Source: Clostridiales bacterium (GTDB lineage: Bacteria; Bacillota; Clostridia; Peptostreptococcales; Anaerovoracaceae). Taken from it: DNA of 64,000 nucleotides. Positions 41,988-52,091 of this stretch are shown here, in pieces. Location: positions 1 through 64,000 of the forward strand of contig JALENW010000003.1 of NCBI GenBank assembly GCA_022766365.1, written 5' to 3'. Numbering within the stretch: the first letter of the stretch is position 1; each line of letters begins with the position of its first letter. A model generated the notes under the pieces. That model ran no database searches. It was given only the letters and a program-made list of their open reading frames with translations, and had not been told where the DNA came from. The translations under genes and the position numbers were made by a program.

Positions 41988-42983
41988 ATGGCAGTTAATC
42001 TAAAAGGAAGACATTTTTTAACGCTGATGGACTTCACTCCTGAAGAAATCAGATATATGCTTGACTTAGCCCATGATTTAAAGGCTAAGAAGAGAGCCGG
42101 TATTGTTAATCATCTTCTTAAGGGTAAGAACATCGTTCTACTGTTTGAGAAGACTTCCACAAGAACAAGATGTGCTTTTGAAGTTGCAGCCATGGACGAG
42201 GGCGCAGGAGTTACTTTCCTCGATTCAGGCAGCTCCCAGATGGGCAAGAAGGAATCTTTGGAAGATACAGCTAAGGTTCTTGGCAGATTTTATGACGGTA
42301 TCGAGTACAGGGGATATAAGCAGTCAGTAGTTGAAGAGCTTGCTCAGCATGCAGGTGTTCCTGTATGGAACGGTCTGACTGATGTTGACCATCCAACTCA
42401 GATTCTTGCTGATATGCTCACAATTGAAGAGCACGTTGCTAAGCCTCTCAATAAGGTTAAGGTTGTTTTCGTCGGAGATGTTAGAAACAACATGGCATAC
42501 GCTTGGATGTACGGATGTGCTAAAATGGGTATGCACTTCGTAGCTTATGGTCCACAGGAACTTTGTGATGAAGTTGATCATAGCGTAATCGATAGAGCCA
42601 GAGAAGTTGCCAAGGAAACAGGAGCAAAGATCGAAGTTAGCAGTGACAAGGCAGTTCTTAAGGGTGCAGATGTAATCTATACTGATATTTGGGCATCCAT
42701 GGGAGAAGAGGCTCAGATTCCTGAGAGAGTTAAGCTTCTGACTCCATTCAGAGTTGATATGGATCTTATGAAGGCAACAGAGAATGATGATGTTATCTTC
42801 TTGCATTGTCTGCCATCTTTCCATGATTTTGAGACTACTATGGCTAAGGGTCAGAAAGATGAAGGATATGATATCAGAGAGGTTACTGATGAGGTGTTCA
42901 GATCCAAGTTCTCTAAGGTGTTTGATGAAGCTGAGAACAGAATGCATACAATCAAGGCTGTTATCGTGGCAACTATAGCATAG
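41988..42983 (+). CDS. arcB: ornithine carbamoyltransferase (catabolic)
   Basis: 331 residues. Converts citrulline and phosphate to ornithine and carbamoyl phosphate in the arginine deiminase pathway. Motifs: STRTRC for carbamoyl phosphate binding, HPTQ, DVRNNMA and HCLPSFHD for ornithine. The start at 41988 fits AAAGGAG; an upstream in-frame ATG lacks a site. Followed by arcA and arcC, which supports the catabolic role. Codon use suggests high expression. Confidence 0.95.
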   Translation: MAVNLKGRHFLTLMDFTPEEIRYMLDLAHDLKAKKRAGIVNHLLKGKNIVLLFEKTSTRTRCAFEVAAMDEGAGVTFLDSGSSQMGKKESLEDTAKVLGRFYDGIEYRGYKQSVVEELAQHAGVPVWNGLTDVDHPTQILADMLTIEEHVAKPLNKVKVVFVGDVRNNMAYAWMYGCAKMGMHFVAYGPQELCDEVDHSVIDRAREVAKETGAKIEVSSDKAVLKGADVIYTDIWASMGEEAQIPERVKLLTPFRVDMDLMKATENDDVIFLHCLPSFHDFETTMAKGQKDEGYDIREVTDEVFRSKFSKVFDEAENRMHTIKAVIVATIA

Positions 42984-42994
42984 TTTGATTATTT

Positions 42995-43047
42995 ACAGCC
43001 ACCATCGTGGATGCCATTTTAGAGGCTACCAATGGTGGCTGTTGATG
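42995..43047 (+). terminator. hairpin between arcB and arcA
   Basis: ACAGCCACCAT (42995-43005) and ATGGTGGCTGT (43032-43042) pair perfectly over eleven bases, enclosing 26 bases. The following GATGTTTTG is only weakly T-rich, so partial termination is likely. Confidence 0.65.
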
Positions 43048-43149
43048 TTTTGTTGTAAATCTGTAGGAGTTTACAGGCTCTCAGATAATGAAGATTTAAG
43101 ATAGAAGATATAAATTGGAACACAGTTTTAAATGTGTAAGGAGATAAAT

Positions 43150-44373
43150 ATGAGTTTTGGTATTCACAACTTTTCCGAAATTGGAAAGTTAAATAAGGTG
43201 CTTCTCCACAGACTTGGGGAAGAGGTAGAAGGTCTGACGCCGGATAATTTTGAGAGATTGCTTTTTGATGATATTCCTTATCTTAAGATAGCACAGGAGG
43301 AGCATGATGAATTTGCTTCTATACTTAAAGATAATGGAGTTGAGGTTGTTTATTACGTTGAGGAGACCGCAAAGGCTCTGGCCGACGATAAAATCAAGGC
43401 TGAATTCTTGGACAAGATGCTTGACGAGACTCCAACCATCAATTCTCAGACTGTTAAAGATGCTCTCTATGATTATCTTTACGCTATGGACAACGAGAAA
43501 ATGGTTGCTAAGATAATTGCCGGTGTTAAGAAAGAAGAACTGGGGAAGCTTCCACAGAATTCACTTCAGGACTTTGTGGAGTCTGACTACCCTTTCTTTA
43601 TGGACCCGATGCCTAACCTATACTTTACCAGAGACCCGGGCGCTTGTGTAGGAAACGGACTGAGCGTTCATAAGATGCACACCCATGCAAGACAAAGAGA
43701 GGCATTGTTCCTTGAATATATGTATAAGTACAACAGGGACTTTGCTCCGGAAGGAACAGAGCTTTGGTACGACTATGAGGATCCTGCTTCGATCGAGGGA
43801 GGAGATGTTCTGGTGCTGAACAAGGAAACTGTAGCTGTAGGTCTGTCCCAGAGAACTTCTGCAAACGCTATTGAAAGATTTGCTGAAAGGGTTCTCAAGA
43901 AAGACAGCTTTAAGAGAGTTCTTGTATTTGATATTCCTAAGAAGAGAGCTTTCATGCATTTGGATACAGTATTCACAATGGTTGATTTCGATAAGTTCAC
44001 AATTCATCCGGAAATTGAAGGCCCTCTTAGAATGTTTGAGATTACCTTGGATAAGTCAGGGAAAGCGAAATTCAAGACAATCACAGATACACTTGAGCAC
44101 ATTCTGGCAAAGGTTCTTGCAGTGCCGTCGGTGGATCTTATCCGTTGTGGAGGGAACGACCTGATGGCAGCCCAGCGAGAACAGTGGAATGACGGTTCAA
44201 ATACACTTGCAATTGCACCCGGTACAGTAGTCACTTACGAAAGAAACTATGTTTCCAACGATTTACTGGACAAGAAGGGTATCAAAGTTCTTACAATGAA
44301 GAGCTCTGAGGTATCAAGGGGCAGAGGTGGTCCAAGATGCATGTCATGCCCTGTAAACAGAGAAGATATCTAA
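43150..44373 (+). CDS. arcA: arginine deiminase
   Basis: 407 residues. Hydrolyses arginine to citrulline and ammonia. Segments LHRLGEEVEGLTPDNFERLLFDDIP, FTRDPGACVGNG, IEGGDVLVL and the C-terminal RGRGGPRCMSCP with the nucleophilic Cys are all present. The ATG at 43150 fits AAGGAG (43138-43143); an in-frame ATG at 43132 is too early. Middle gene of the pathway trio. Confidence 0.96.
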   Translation: MSFGIHNFSEIGKLNKVLLHRLGEEVEGLTPDNFERLLFDDIPYLKIAQEEHDEFASILKDNGVEVVYYVEETAKALADDKIKAEFLDKMLDETPTINSQTVKDALYDYLYAMDNEKMVAKIIAGVKKEELGKLPQNSLQDFVESDYPFFMDPMPNLYFTRDPGACVGNGLSVHKMHTHARQREALFLEYMYKYNRDFAPEGTELWYDYEDPASIEGGDVLVLNKETVAVGLSQRTSANAIERFAERVLKKDSFKRVLVFDIPKKRAFMHLDTVFTMVDFDKFTIHPEIEGPLRMFEITLDKSGKAKFKTITDTLEHILAKVLAVPSVDLIRCGGNDLMAAQREQWNDGSNTLAIAPGTVVTYERNYVSNDLLDKKGIKVLTMKSSEVSRGRGGPRCMSCPVNREDI

Positions 44374-44418
44374 TTTAATAGTTGGATGTCCAATTATTTT
44401 TAAGGAGAAATAGAAAGT

Positions 44419-45360
44419 ATGGCAGAAAAAATAGTAATCGCTCTAGGGGGAAATGCGCTTCAGTCCGGTAAGTCTGAAGCTACAGCAGAGGCCCAGCTGG
44501 AGGTTGTTAAGAAGACTTGTGAATACATTGCAGAGATAAGTGCAAAGGGTTATGAGATGGGAGTTGTTCACGGCAACGGTCCTCAGGTAGGAAGAATTCT
44601 TCTAGCCTCTGAGACTGCAAAGGATGTGACTCCTGCAATGCCTTTTGATGTTTGCGGTGCCATGTCTGAAGGATATATCGGATATCATCTGCAGCAGGCT
44701 CTCAAGCATTCCCTTGAGAAGAGAGGTAAGGACTTCCCGGTTCTTACAGTTGTAACTCAGATGGTTGTCGATAAGGACGATAAGGGATTCAAGAATCCAA
44801 CTAAGCCTATCGGACCATTCTACACAGCTGAAGAAGCTAAGGAACTTGAAGAGACCAAGGGATACGCAATGAAGGAAGATGCGGGAAGAGGCTTCAGAAG
44901 AGTTGTTGCTTCTCCTATTCCTGAAGAAATTGTTGAAATTGAAGCTATCAAGCAGCTTTGGCCGACATCAATTGTAATCTCATGCGGCGGTGGCGGAATT
45001 CCGGTTGTCAAGCACGAGGACGGAAGCCTTGAAGGAGTTGCAGCGGTAATTGATAAGGACTTTGCTGCAGAACTTCTTGCGGAGCAGGTTAATGCTGACG
45101 TTCTGATGATCCTGACAGAGGTTGAAAAGGTTGCCGTTAACTTTAACAAGCCTGATCAGAAGGATCTTGATGTGCTCAATATCGAAGAAGCTAAGAAGCA
45201 TATTGAGGACGGACAGTTTGCACCGGGTTCAATGCTTCCTAAGGTGGAAGCCGCAATGAAGTTCGTTCAGTCAGGGGAAGGTAAGAAAGCCATTATCACA
45301 TCCCTTGATAAGGCAATTGAAGCCCTTGAAGGTAAAACAGGAACAGCTTTTGTGAAGTAA
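44419..45360 (+). CDS. arcC: carbamate kinase
   Basis: 313 residues. Makes ATP from carbamoyl phosphate and ADP, the energy-yielding step of arginine fermentation. Signature features: IALGGNALQ at the N terminus, VHGNGPQVG, CGGGGIPVV and a final PKVEAAMKFV. AAGGAG precedes the ATG, 45 bases after arcA, so the two are cotranscribed. Confidence 0.96.
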   Translation: MAEKIVIALGGNALQSGKSEATAEAQLEVVKKTCEYIAEISAKGYEMGVVHGNGPQVGRILLASETAKDVTPAMPFDVCGAMSEGYIGYHLQQALKHSLEKRGKDFPVLTVVTQMVVDKDDKGFKNPTKPIGPFYTAEEAKELEETKGYAMKEDAGRGFRRVVASPIPEEIVEIEAIKQLWPTSIVISCGGGGIPVVKHEDGSLEGVAAVIDKDFAAELLAEQVNADVLMILTEVEKVAVNFNKPDQKDLDVLNIEEAKKHIEDGQFAPGSMLPKVEAAMKFVQSGEGKKAIITSLDKAIEALEGKTGTAFVK

Positions 45361-45416
45361 ATTCACAAGAATTATGTGGCTTTAAATTTCACAAAATAAC
45401 AGTTTGCAATACTTGT

Positions 45417-45445
45417 GGGGTAGGTCAACGGGCCTATCCCATTTT
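45417..45445 (+). terminator. probable terminator after arcC
   Basis: GGGGTAGG pairs with CCTATCCC with one bulged T, followed by ATTTTC. It separates the arc genes from the sensor kinase. Confidence 0.55.
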
Positions 45446-45460
45446 CTGTAGTGGGTGCTT

Positions 45461-46789
45461 ATGAAAGAATGGATTAGCAAGAGAATAGATAAGGAAAAAG
45501 TGAAGAGCACACTTCTGGTGGCTATATTTGTTTCAATAGCTTCTCAGATCAGCTTTCATATTTTTTCGGGAGGCTTTATAGTTGCCTTGTCAGTTTTGAT
45601 AATGGCGATTTTCATGTATCTTCTTGACAATGTGACTCCTACATATATAGCCATATGCTCAGGAATTTTTTCGCCTCTGTTCAGAATGTTGTTTCTGGTG
45701 GAACGCGGTATTGATATACAGGCTGCCAGTATGGCCGCACTGCCTGATATAGCATTCTTCTTTACATATGCAATGGCATATCCGTTGATATATAAATTTA
45801 TCATCAAGGAGCCAAGGAATTTGGTGAACTATCCGACTGCACTTTTTTTGTGTGATTTTTTCTCCAATATGTCTGAAATGACAATGAGAAGCATAGAGGC
45901 CGGGAAAAACCTCATTGGGTTTGAAACCATTGCAGTGCTACTTTTAGTTGCATTTGTAAGGACGACACTGGTACAGGTGATTCTGATTGCAGTAGAAAGA
46001 TATACTACAGTTCTTTTAAAAAGGGAAAATCTCAGTGAATATAAAAGGCTTCTGGGACTTGCTGCTCTGATTGAAGGCGAACTTCAGATCATGAAGAAAT
46101 CCGTAAGGGAAATAGACGGGATAATGAAGGAAGCTTTCGAACTGTACAAGGACCTGGGAGCCAGGGGGATTGATAAGGCAACCTCAGGAAGGGTTCTTGC
46201 TATTTCCCAGCACGCCCACGAGATAAGAGGAGATTTTCAGGGTATAATAAGTACCATAGCTACCAGTTTTGTTGATCAGTACGATGATCCTCCCCTGACG
46301 ATTAAGGAAATCATAGGAATTGAAAGAGAATTGGTCATGGGAATTGCCGGAGTTAAAAGCCGGGGTGTTTCAATAGTAATTAAAGCTAAAATCAATTTTC
46401 TGGTTGACGGATACTTTAAGATGATGTCAATAGTGAGAAACCTTATGATAAATGCCATTGAATCCTTTGACTGTCGTTCCGGCAACCTTACAGTAGATTT
46501 GGATGAAGAAGGTGATAACTATGTTCTTAAATTCATTGACAACGGGAGTGGGATGACCGAAAGCCAGCTCGAGTCGATTTTTTTGCCGGGGTTTTCCACA
46601 AAATTCAGTGAAGACACAGGAAAAATCCAGAGAGGGATAGGACTCAGTGTTGTTAAGGATTATGTTGAGAATGGCTTTGGAGGCAAAATTACCGTTTCAA
46701 GCGAAAAAGGCAAGGGAACAGTATTTACGATAACCTTTAAGAAGAATTTATTCAGAGAGGTGGAACAAGATGAGATACTACATAGTTGA
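45461..46789 (+). CDS. GlnK-like sensor histidine kinase
   Basis: 442 residues. Several membrane segments (about residues 15-180), a helical phosphoacceptor region with HAHEIRGDFQGI, and a GHKL ATPase domain with N box RNLMINAIESFD, DNGSGM and GIGLSVVKDYVENGFGG. It overlaps a YcbB/GlnL-type response regulator by 20 bases, the same pairing as the glutamine-sensing GlnK-GlnL system of Bacillus subtilis. The start is uncertain: ATG at 45461, with GTG at 45455 as alternative; neither has a strong ribosome binding site. Confidence 0.85.
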   Translation: MKEWISKRIDKEKVKSTLLVAIFVSIASQISFHIFSGGFIVALSVLIMAIFMYLLDNVTPTYIAICSGIFSPLFRMLFLVERGIDIQAASMAALPDIAFFFTYAMAYPLIYKFIIKEPRNLVNYPTALFLCDFFSNMSEMTMRSIEAGKNLIGFETIAVLLLVAFVRTTLVQVILIAVERYTTVLLKRENLSEYKRLLGLAALIEGELQIMKKSVREIDGIMKEAFELYKDLGARGIDKATSGRVLAISQHAHEIRGDFQGIISTIATSFVDQYDDPPLTIKEIIGIERELVMGIAGVKSRGVSIVIKAKINFLVDGYFKMMSIVRNLMINAIESFDCRSGNLTVDLDEEGDNYVLKFIDNGSGMTESQLESIFLPGFSTKFSEDTGKIQRGIGLSVVKDYVENGFGGKITVSSEKGKGTVFTITFKKNLFREVEQDEILHS

Positions 46790-47624
46790 TGACAGTATAG
46801 GGATCGTCAAAGCGATCGAAAATGTAATAGAAAGCAGAGATATAGGAGATGTAATAGGATTTGAGACTTTTCCGGACAAGGCTGTAGAAGAGATTGTTTT
46901 AAAAAAACCGGATATAGTTTTGGTGGATCTTTTGATGCCCACAATGGACGGCATAGAGCTTGTGAAAAAAGTAAACTCAATAGATAATAATATTTCTTTC
47001 GTAATGATTTCAAAAGTAAGTGATAAGGAGATGATTGCTCAGGCGTACGATGCAGGCATAGAATTTTTTATACAAAAACCGATAAATCTGAAAGAAATCG
47101 AATCTGTTCTCGGTAACGTGGCTGAAAAGCGTAAGATGAACTCCATGATGAATGATATTAAGGGGATTTTCAGAGATGATGATAAAGCAAAACAATCTGC
47201 ACAGGTCAGTTCCGCCGGTGATGAGATTTACTCGGATATCACATTCTTCCTCGGTATGCTGGGTATGAACGGTGAAAAGGGAACTACGGATATAATTAAT
47301 ATATGCAGATACTTGCTGCGCAACGGTGGCTTTTACAACAAAACAGCTCTCGAGGCTGTGGCGAATATGAGCGGTGACAGCAGTAAAAACATAGAGCAAA
47401 GAATGCGACGTGCTATTAAAAAGGGCCTTGGGAATGTGGCGGGCATAGGTTTGTCAGATTTCGGAAATGATATTTTTCAGATTTATGCAAACTATGTTTT
47501 TGATTTCAAAAGTATAAAAGATGAAATGAATTATATAGAAGGGAAAAACCAAAACGGCGGACGTGTTGCAATTCCAAAGTTTATAGATGGACTGATAATG
47601 TATAAAAATTCTAAAAATGTATAA
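46770..47624 (+). CDS. GlnL/YcbB-like response regulator
   Basis: 284 residues. Receiver domain with the Asp phosphorylation site in IVLVDLLMPTMDG (residues 47-59), then a linker and a YcbB-type C-terminal domain (GMNGEKGTTDIINICRYLL...EQRMRRAIKKGL) that is probably the DNA-binding part. It overlaps the kinase gene by 20 bases and is followed by an amino acid:Na+ symporter, its probable target. Confidence 0.88.
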   Translation: MRYYIVDDSIGIVKAIENVIESRDIGDVIGFETFPDKAVEEIVLKKPDIVLVDLLMPTMDGIELVKKVNSIDNNISFVMISKVSDKEMIAQAYDAGIEFFIQKPINLKEIESVLGNVAEKRKMNSMMNDIKGIFRDDDKAKQSAQVSSAGDEIYSDITFFLGMLGMNGEKGTTDIINICRYLLRNGGFYNKTALEAVANMSGDSSKNIEQRMRRAIKKGLGNVAGIGLSDFGNDIFQIYANYVFDFKSIKDEMNYIEGKNQNGGRVAIPKFIDGLIMYKNSKNV

Positions 47625-47632
47625 AAAATTTA

Positions 47633-47673
47633 TTTGAGTTTTTTTGAGTTTTTCTGAACCGTAATGTTAAAAT
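47633..47673 (+). promoter_or_regulatory. promoter of the AGCS symporter with direct repeats
   Basis: TTTGAGTT occurs at 47633-47640 and 47643-47650, with a weaker TTTCTGAA at 47651-47658; the two exact copies are ten bases apart, one helical turn. TTGAGT (47644-47649) and TAAAAT (47668-47673), 18 bases apart, form a weak promoter overlapped by the repeats. This suits activation by the response regulator encoded immediately upstream. Confidence 0.55.
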
Positions 47674-47741
47674 CTAGACAAGGTTTATACAAAGATTTTC
47701 TCAAATTTTAAATGACAAACATTATGAAAGGAGAACTCATT

Positions 47742-49274
47742 ATGGATTTAGCTAACATCACGGGTATCATCAATGGTTATATTTGGGCTATTCCACTAGT
47801 AGTGGTAGCAATTGTCGTGGGTTTATTTTTCACCATAAGTATGGGAGTTCCTCAGGTACGTCTGATTAAAGATATGGTGAAGTACCTTCTGAAGGGGAAC
47901 AGTGATTCTAAGGAGGGAATTTCATCTTTCCAGGGATTCGCAATGGCTCTTGGAGGCAGAATCGGAGTCGGCAACATCGCAGGTGTTGCGACGGCAATTT
48001 GTTTCGGAGGACCGGGAGCAGTATTTTGGATGTGGCTTATTGCCATTGTAGGTGCAGGTTCTGCTTATGCTGAGTCTTCACTGGCACAGATTTATAAGGA
48101 AAAGATAGGTGGAGAGTATCGTGGAGGTCCGGCATACTATATTGAAAAAGGATTCTCGAATATGCCTAAGTTCGGAAGGGCATTTGCAATCCTTTTCGCT
48201 ATCACCGGTGTTATTGCGAACGGATTTACAGGACCTACGATTCAGGCTTTCAACATCACGGATGCCACTAAGAATGCATGGGGAATTTCGCCATGGATAA
48301 CCGGAGCTGTAATTGCAATCCTATTTGCACTTATAGTGTTTGGAGGAATGAAGAGGATAGGTAGAACTGCTGAGATCATCGTTCCTATCATGGCTATAGC
48401 ATATATCGTTTTGGCACTTATTATTTTGTTCGTAAACTATGATAGGATTATCCCTACTTTCGGCGTTATCTTCAGATCTGCATTCAATATGGAAGCACTT
48501 TACGGTGCAGTATGGGGAAGCACAATTATATGGGGTGTTAAAAGAGGTATCTATTCTAACGAAGCAGGTATGGGCTCCGGTGCACACGCATCTGCAGCTG
48601 CAGAGGTTTCTCACCCTGCTAAGCAAGGTCTGGCACAGTCATTCTCAGTATATGTTGACACACTTCTCGTTTGTACTGCAACAGCAATCATGATCATATC
48701 GACGAATATGTTCAACGTTCAGAACGAGAACACCAAGGAGTTCGTGGTTCAGAACATTTCCACAGACATTAATCCGGGAACAGGATATACCCAGCTTGCT
48801 ATTGATACATTGATTCCGGGATTCGGTTCAGGTTTCATAGCAATCGCTGTATTCTTCTTCGCATTTACCACATTGCTTTCATTCGCATTCTATACTGATG
48901 CAAACGCATCATACATTGCAAGAGGAGCTAAGTCGGAATCCACAAGGAAAGCTATTGTTACAGGTTCAAAGGTTATTCTTACGGCTATAATTTTCTGGGG
49001 TTCAATCAGATCTTCTGACGCAGCTTGGAACTTGGCTGATATAGGTGTTGGTCTGATGGCATGGGTTAACCTTATTGCTATATTCCTGCTTCAGAACAAA
49101 GTACGAACGGTATTTAAGGATTATGAGAAGCAGAAGAAGCTGGGACTTGACCCCGTATTCGTTCCTGAAGATTGTGGGATTGATGCTCCGCTTTGGGATG
49201 AGATTGCAGAAACAAAGTATGCTGCTCAGCTGACAGCAAAGAAAGAGGCTGAGGGCAAACTGGAAGCAAAGTAA
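47742..49274 (+). CDS. alanine/glutamine:Na+ symporter (AGCS family)
   Basis: 510 residues with about ten or more membrane segments. Family motifs: GGRIGVGNIAGVATAICFGGPGAVFWMW (amino acid binding) and RGIYSNEAGMGSGAHASAAAEVSHP. The start at 47742 fits AAGGAG. Location after a GlnK/GlnL-like pair suggests glutamine, as in B. subtilis glnT; alanine or glycine are alternatives. Confidence 0.9.
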   Translation: MDLANITGIINGYIWAIPLVVVAIVVGLFFTISMGVPQVRLIKDMVKYLLKGNSDSKEGISSFQGFAMALGGRIGVGNIAGVATAICFGGPGAVFWMWLIAIVGAGSAYAESSLAQIYKEKIGGEYRGGPAYYIEKGFSNMPKFGRAFAILFAITGVIANGFTGPTIQAFNITDATKNAWGISPWITGAVIAILFALIVFGGMKRIGRTAEIIVPIMAIAYIVLALIILFVNYDRIIPTFGVIFRSAFNMEALYGAVWGSTIIWGVKRGIYSNEAGMGSGAHASAAAEVSHPAKQGLAQSFSVYVDTLLVCTATAIMIISTNMFNVQNENTKEFVVQNISTDINPGTGYTQLAIDTLIPGFGSGFIAIAVFFFAFTTLLSFAFYTDANASYIARGAKSESTRKAIVTGSKVILTAIIFWGSIRSSDAAWNLADIGVGLMAWVNLIAIFLLQNKVRTVFKDYEKQKKLGLDPVFVPEDCGIDAPLWDEIAETKYAAQLTAKKEAEGKLEAK

Positions 49275-49608
49275 TTTTTTAAAATAAAAAAATTTTATTG
49301 TAAAGACATAGCATATTCAAGATTTTAAAAATCGTGAATAATTTAAAAAGTAATACCAAAACTAAAAGTAATGTAACAATTTAATATCGAAATATACAAC
49401 TTCGTATATAATCTTCATTCGCGGGAGAACAAACACCTTATAACCTTCCCCGCAAAAGAACTCCGGCCCGGGCTTTGAGATGAACTTCCTTAAAAGCATA
49501 CTGGTCGGAGTTCTTTATGAGAAAATAGTTTGGAACTATGTATTTTGTGATATACTTTCTGCAAGGCAGTACAGATTGCCTAAAAAGAAAAAGTGAGTAT
49601 GTGAGTAA
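49275..49608 (+). ncRNA. candidate small RNA or leader before the U32 gene
   Basis: A -10 box TATAAT lies at 49407-49412 without a good -35. Downstream, GCGGG (49421-49425) pairs with CCCGC (49449-49453), and AAGAACTCCG (49456-49465) pairs perfectly with CGGAGTTCTT (49506-49515) around a 40-base loop, followed by TTATG. This could be a short RNA of about 100 bases or a leader. No protein frame and no known RNA family recognised; the first 110 bases of the gap hold nothing visible. Confidence 0.35.
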
Positions 49609-51912
49609 ATGGCCATGACAAGAAAAATAGAACTTTTAATACCTGTCGGAGGGATTCCGCAACTTATAGCAGCTGTGGAAAACGGAGCAGATGCAGTCTA
49701 CCTCGGGGGAACGGCTTTCAATGCAAGGATGAGTGCCGAAAATTTTGATATGGAAAAAATGGAAAAGGCAGTTGATTTCTGCCATCTCAGAGGTGTTAAA
49801 GTATATGTAACAATAAACACATTGATGAGAGATGAACAGCTTATCAAAGGTCTCAAATATGCACTGAACATGTGGGAGATCGGTGTTGATGCTCTTATCA
49901 TTCAAGATCTCGGTTTTGGAGAGCTGATAAGAGAAAACATTCCAAATATGGAACTTCACCTTTCAACCCAGGGAACAATATATGGCGAAGGTGGGGCGAA
50001 TGCCGCCAAGACCTTAGGTTATTCCCGAGTGGTGTTGGCTAGGGAAATGCCTTTGAATTTAATAGAAGGAGTCAGCAAAAATTCTGCGATAGAAACGGAG
50101 GTCTTTGTCCATGGAGCACTGTGTTTCTGTTTCTCGGGACAATGTCAACTCAGCAGATCCATAGGCGGACGTTCGGCTAATCATGGGATGTGTGCTCAAC
50201 CTTGCAGACTTCCGTACAGACTGGACGGAGATTCTCCAAAGTACGAACTAAGTCCCAAAGATTTATGTCTTGTAGATTATGTGGGAGAGCTTATTAAGGC
50301 GGGAGTATCATCTCTTAAGGTTGAGGGCAGACTAAAATCTCCGGAGTATGTGGCAATAGTCACCGGGATATATCGTAAATATGTCGATGAGTTTTACGAA
50401 AAGGGGTCATATAAAGTTTCGTCAGATGACCGCAGGAATCTACTTCAGATATTCAATCGTGGTTCTTTCACGACAGGGTACATAAAGGAAGATACCGGTG
50501 ATAATCTTATGTCCAAAGCCTTCCCTAAGAATCAGGGTATTTTTATTGGAACGGTTAGCGGGATATCAAAAGTCAGAGACAGATATGTGGCAGGAGTGAT
50601 TTTAGATAGTGCAGATTTAGTAAAACAACTTTCCATGGGAGATATAATAGAAGCGAGGTTTCACGACTCTCATGGAAATCTGGTGACCCGATCTGCAACA
50701 CTGACGTATTTAAATAATAAAAAACGAGGTGAGGTCAATGAGATAGACATGGGAGATTTTTTGACTCCTCTGCCTGGAGATGCGGAGATTTATAGAGTTG
50801 TAAGCAGAGACCTCAACAAGGCAGCAGCAGAAACGTATAAGAATAAAACCTTAGTGTCAGGTAAATATAAAAGGACGACACCGATAGATATGACCCTGAA
50901 AAGCGAGGGAAATGTGGTTATCCTGGAGGCACGTTCCGAATTATTGGATAAACCTGTATCTCAATTCATCAGCGTAGATGGTAGCACTGCTTCAAGGGAT
51001 AATTTAGATAAAATACGAGAAAACTTAACGAAGCTCGGAGGAACACCATTTCGAGGGAGAAATATAACCATCAAACGCCCTATTCCCATGGCGCTCAAGA
51101 TTTCACAGGTGAACAGTTTGAGAAGAGGGATTGTATCCAAGCTTGAAGTGGATATCATATCAAAGGAAAAGAGAAAAGTTCAGATTCATAAGGATTCAAT
51201 AGATGTTTGTTCACAACCAAACTCGGGTGAAGTGTTAACAGAACCGACGGAATATACCAATATCGGAGAAAAATCGGATTGGAGATTGTCAGCCGGTGAT
51301 AAACCGGAAGTGTATTTTTATTCGGTTGAGGATTTTGAAGAAGAAGTCGAGAAACAGAAGCTGCAAATTAAAAATAAAAAAACATTAGCCTTACTGCCAC
51401 TTGCTGATATTTTGTTACACGGTATCTCGGTCGTAAATCTTGATGAGAAAGTGAAGATGAGAGGCTATGAGGACTGGATCCCCTATATTTCTAATGTTTC
51501 TATGGGTAAGGAAGACGAGATAATAGGGAGATGGTTGGAAATAGCTCATGAAATTGCTAAAAATAAAGGCCTTTATATAGGGAATTTCCAGTGGTATGAG
51601 AACTTCAAATGTGTGGGTGTTGAAATCTACGGAGATTTTGGTCTGAATATATATAACTCGAAGACGGCTGATCTGCTTGATAAATTGGGGTTTGCCGGAG
51701 TTATGCCAAGCAGCGAGACATATGGAGATGAAAATGGAGCATATCCAATGATGACAGCTCAGCATACAATAGACGGAAGCAAAATGCAGGATCGAAAGGG
51801 TATGAAGATCTCAATAGTGAGGAGGGATTGGAGTGACCAAATGATACTGGCAAAAAATGGAATTAAATGGGATAAAGTGAATGTGAACAAAAGAGTGTTT
51901 TTTGCAAAATGA
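49609..51912 (+). CDS. U32-family peptidase / RlhA-like RNA hydroxylation factor
   Basis: 767 residues. Segments IPQLIAAVENGADAVYLGG and the U32 signature TEVFVHGALCFCFSGQCQLS, followed by CAQPCRLPY with further cysteines, define the family. The long C-terminal part matches the extension of RlhA-type members, which take part in 5-hydroxycytidine formation in 23S rRNA, though older annotations call them collagenases. The cysteines probably bind an iron-sulfur cluster. Single gene. Confidence 0.85.
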   Translation: MAMTRKIELLIPVGGIPQLIAAVENGADAVYLGGTAFNARMSAENFDMEKMEKAVDFCHLRGVKVYVTINTLMRDEQLIKGLKYALNMWEIGVDALIIQDLGFGELIRENIPNMELHLSTQGTIYGEGGANAAKTLGYSRVVLAREMPLNLIEGVSKNSAIETEVFVHGALCFCFSGQCQLSRSIGGRSANHGMCAQPCRLPYRLDGDSPKYELSPKDLCLVDYVGELIKAGVSSLKVEGRLKSPEYVAIVTGIYRKYVDEFYEKGSYKVSSDDRRNLLQIFNRGSFTTGYIKEDTGDNLMSKAFPKNQGIFIGTVSGISKVRDRYVAGVILDSADLVKQLSMGDIIEARFHDSHGNLVTRSATLTYLNNKKRGEVNEIDMGDFLTPLPGDAEIYRVVSRDLNKAAAETYKNKTLVSGKYKRTTPIDMTLKSEGNVVILEARSELLDKPVSQFISVDGSTASRDNLDKIRENLTKLGGTPFRGRNITIKRPIPMALKISQVNSLRRGIVSKLEVDIISKEKRKVQIHKDSIDVCSQPNSGEVLTEPTEYTNIGEKSDWRLSAGDKPEVYFYSVEDFEEEVEKQKLQIKNKKTLALLPLADILLHGISVVNLDEKVKMRGYEDWIPYISNVSMGKEDEIIGRWLEIAHEIAKNKGLYIGNFQWYENFKCVGVEIYGDFGLNIYNSKTADLLDKLGFAGVMPSSETYGDENGAYPMMTAQHTIDGSKMQDRKGMKISIVRRDWSDQMILAKNGIKWDKVNVNKRVFFAK

Positions 51913-52005
51913 GGAAAATAAACTGTTGTAGGGAATTTGCTGTAAGCCTGTATAAATCAACGTTATGTGCAGAAATAAAAACATTTCTTTTCTTGTGAAA
52001 ACGTG

Positions 52006-52035
52006 TTGACAGGTAATTAACAGTCGTGTTATCTT
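52006..52035 (+). promoter_or_regulatory. promoter of pflB
   Basis: TTGACA (52006-52011) and TATCTT (52030-52035) are 18 bases apart, about 55 bases before the pflB start. Confidence 0.5.
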
Positions 52036-52091
52036 GTATACATAAAAAACATGCAGCATTTGAGAAAGCTTTGACTGGGGAGGATTAATAG

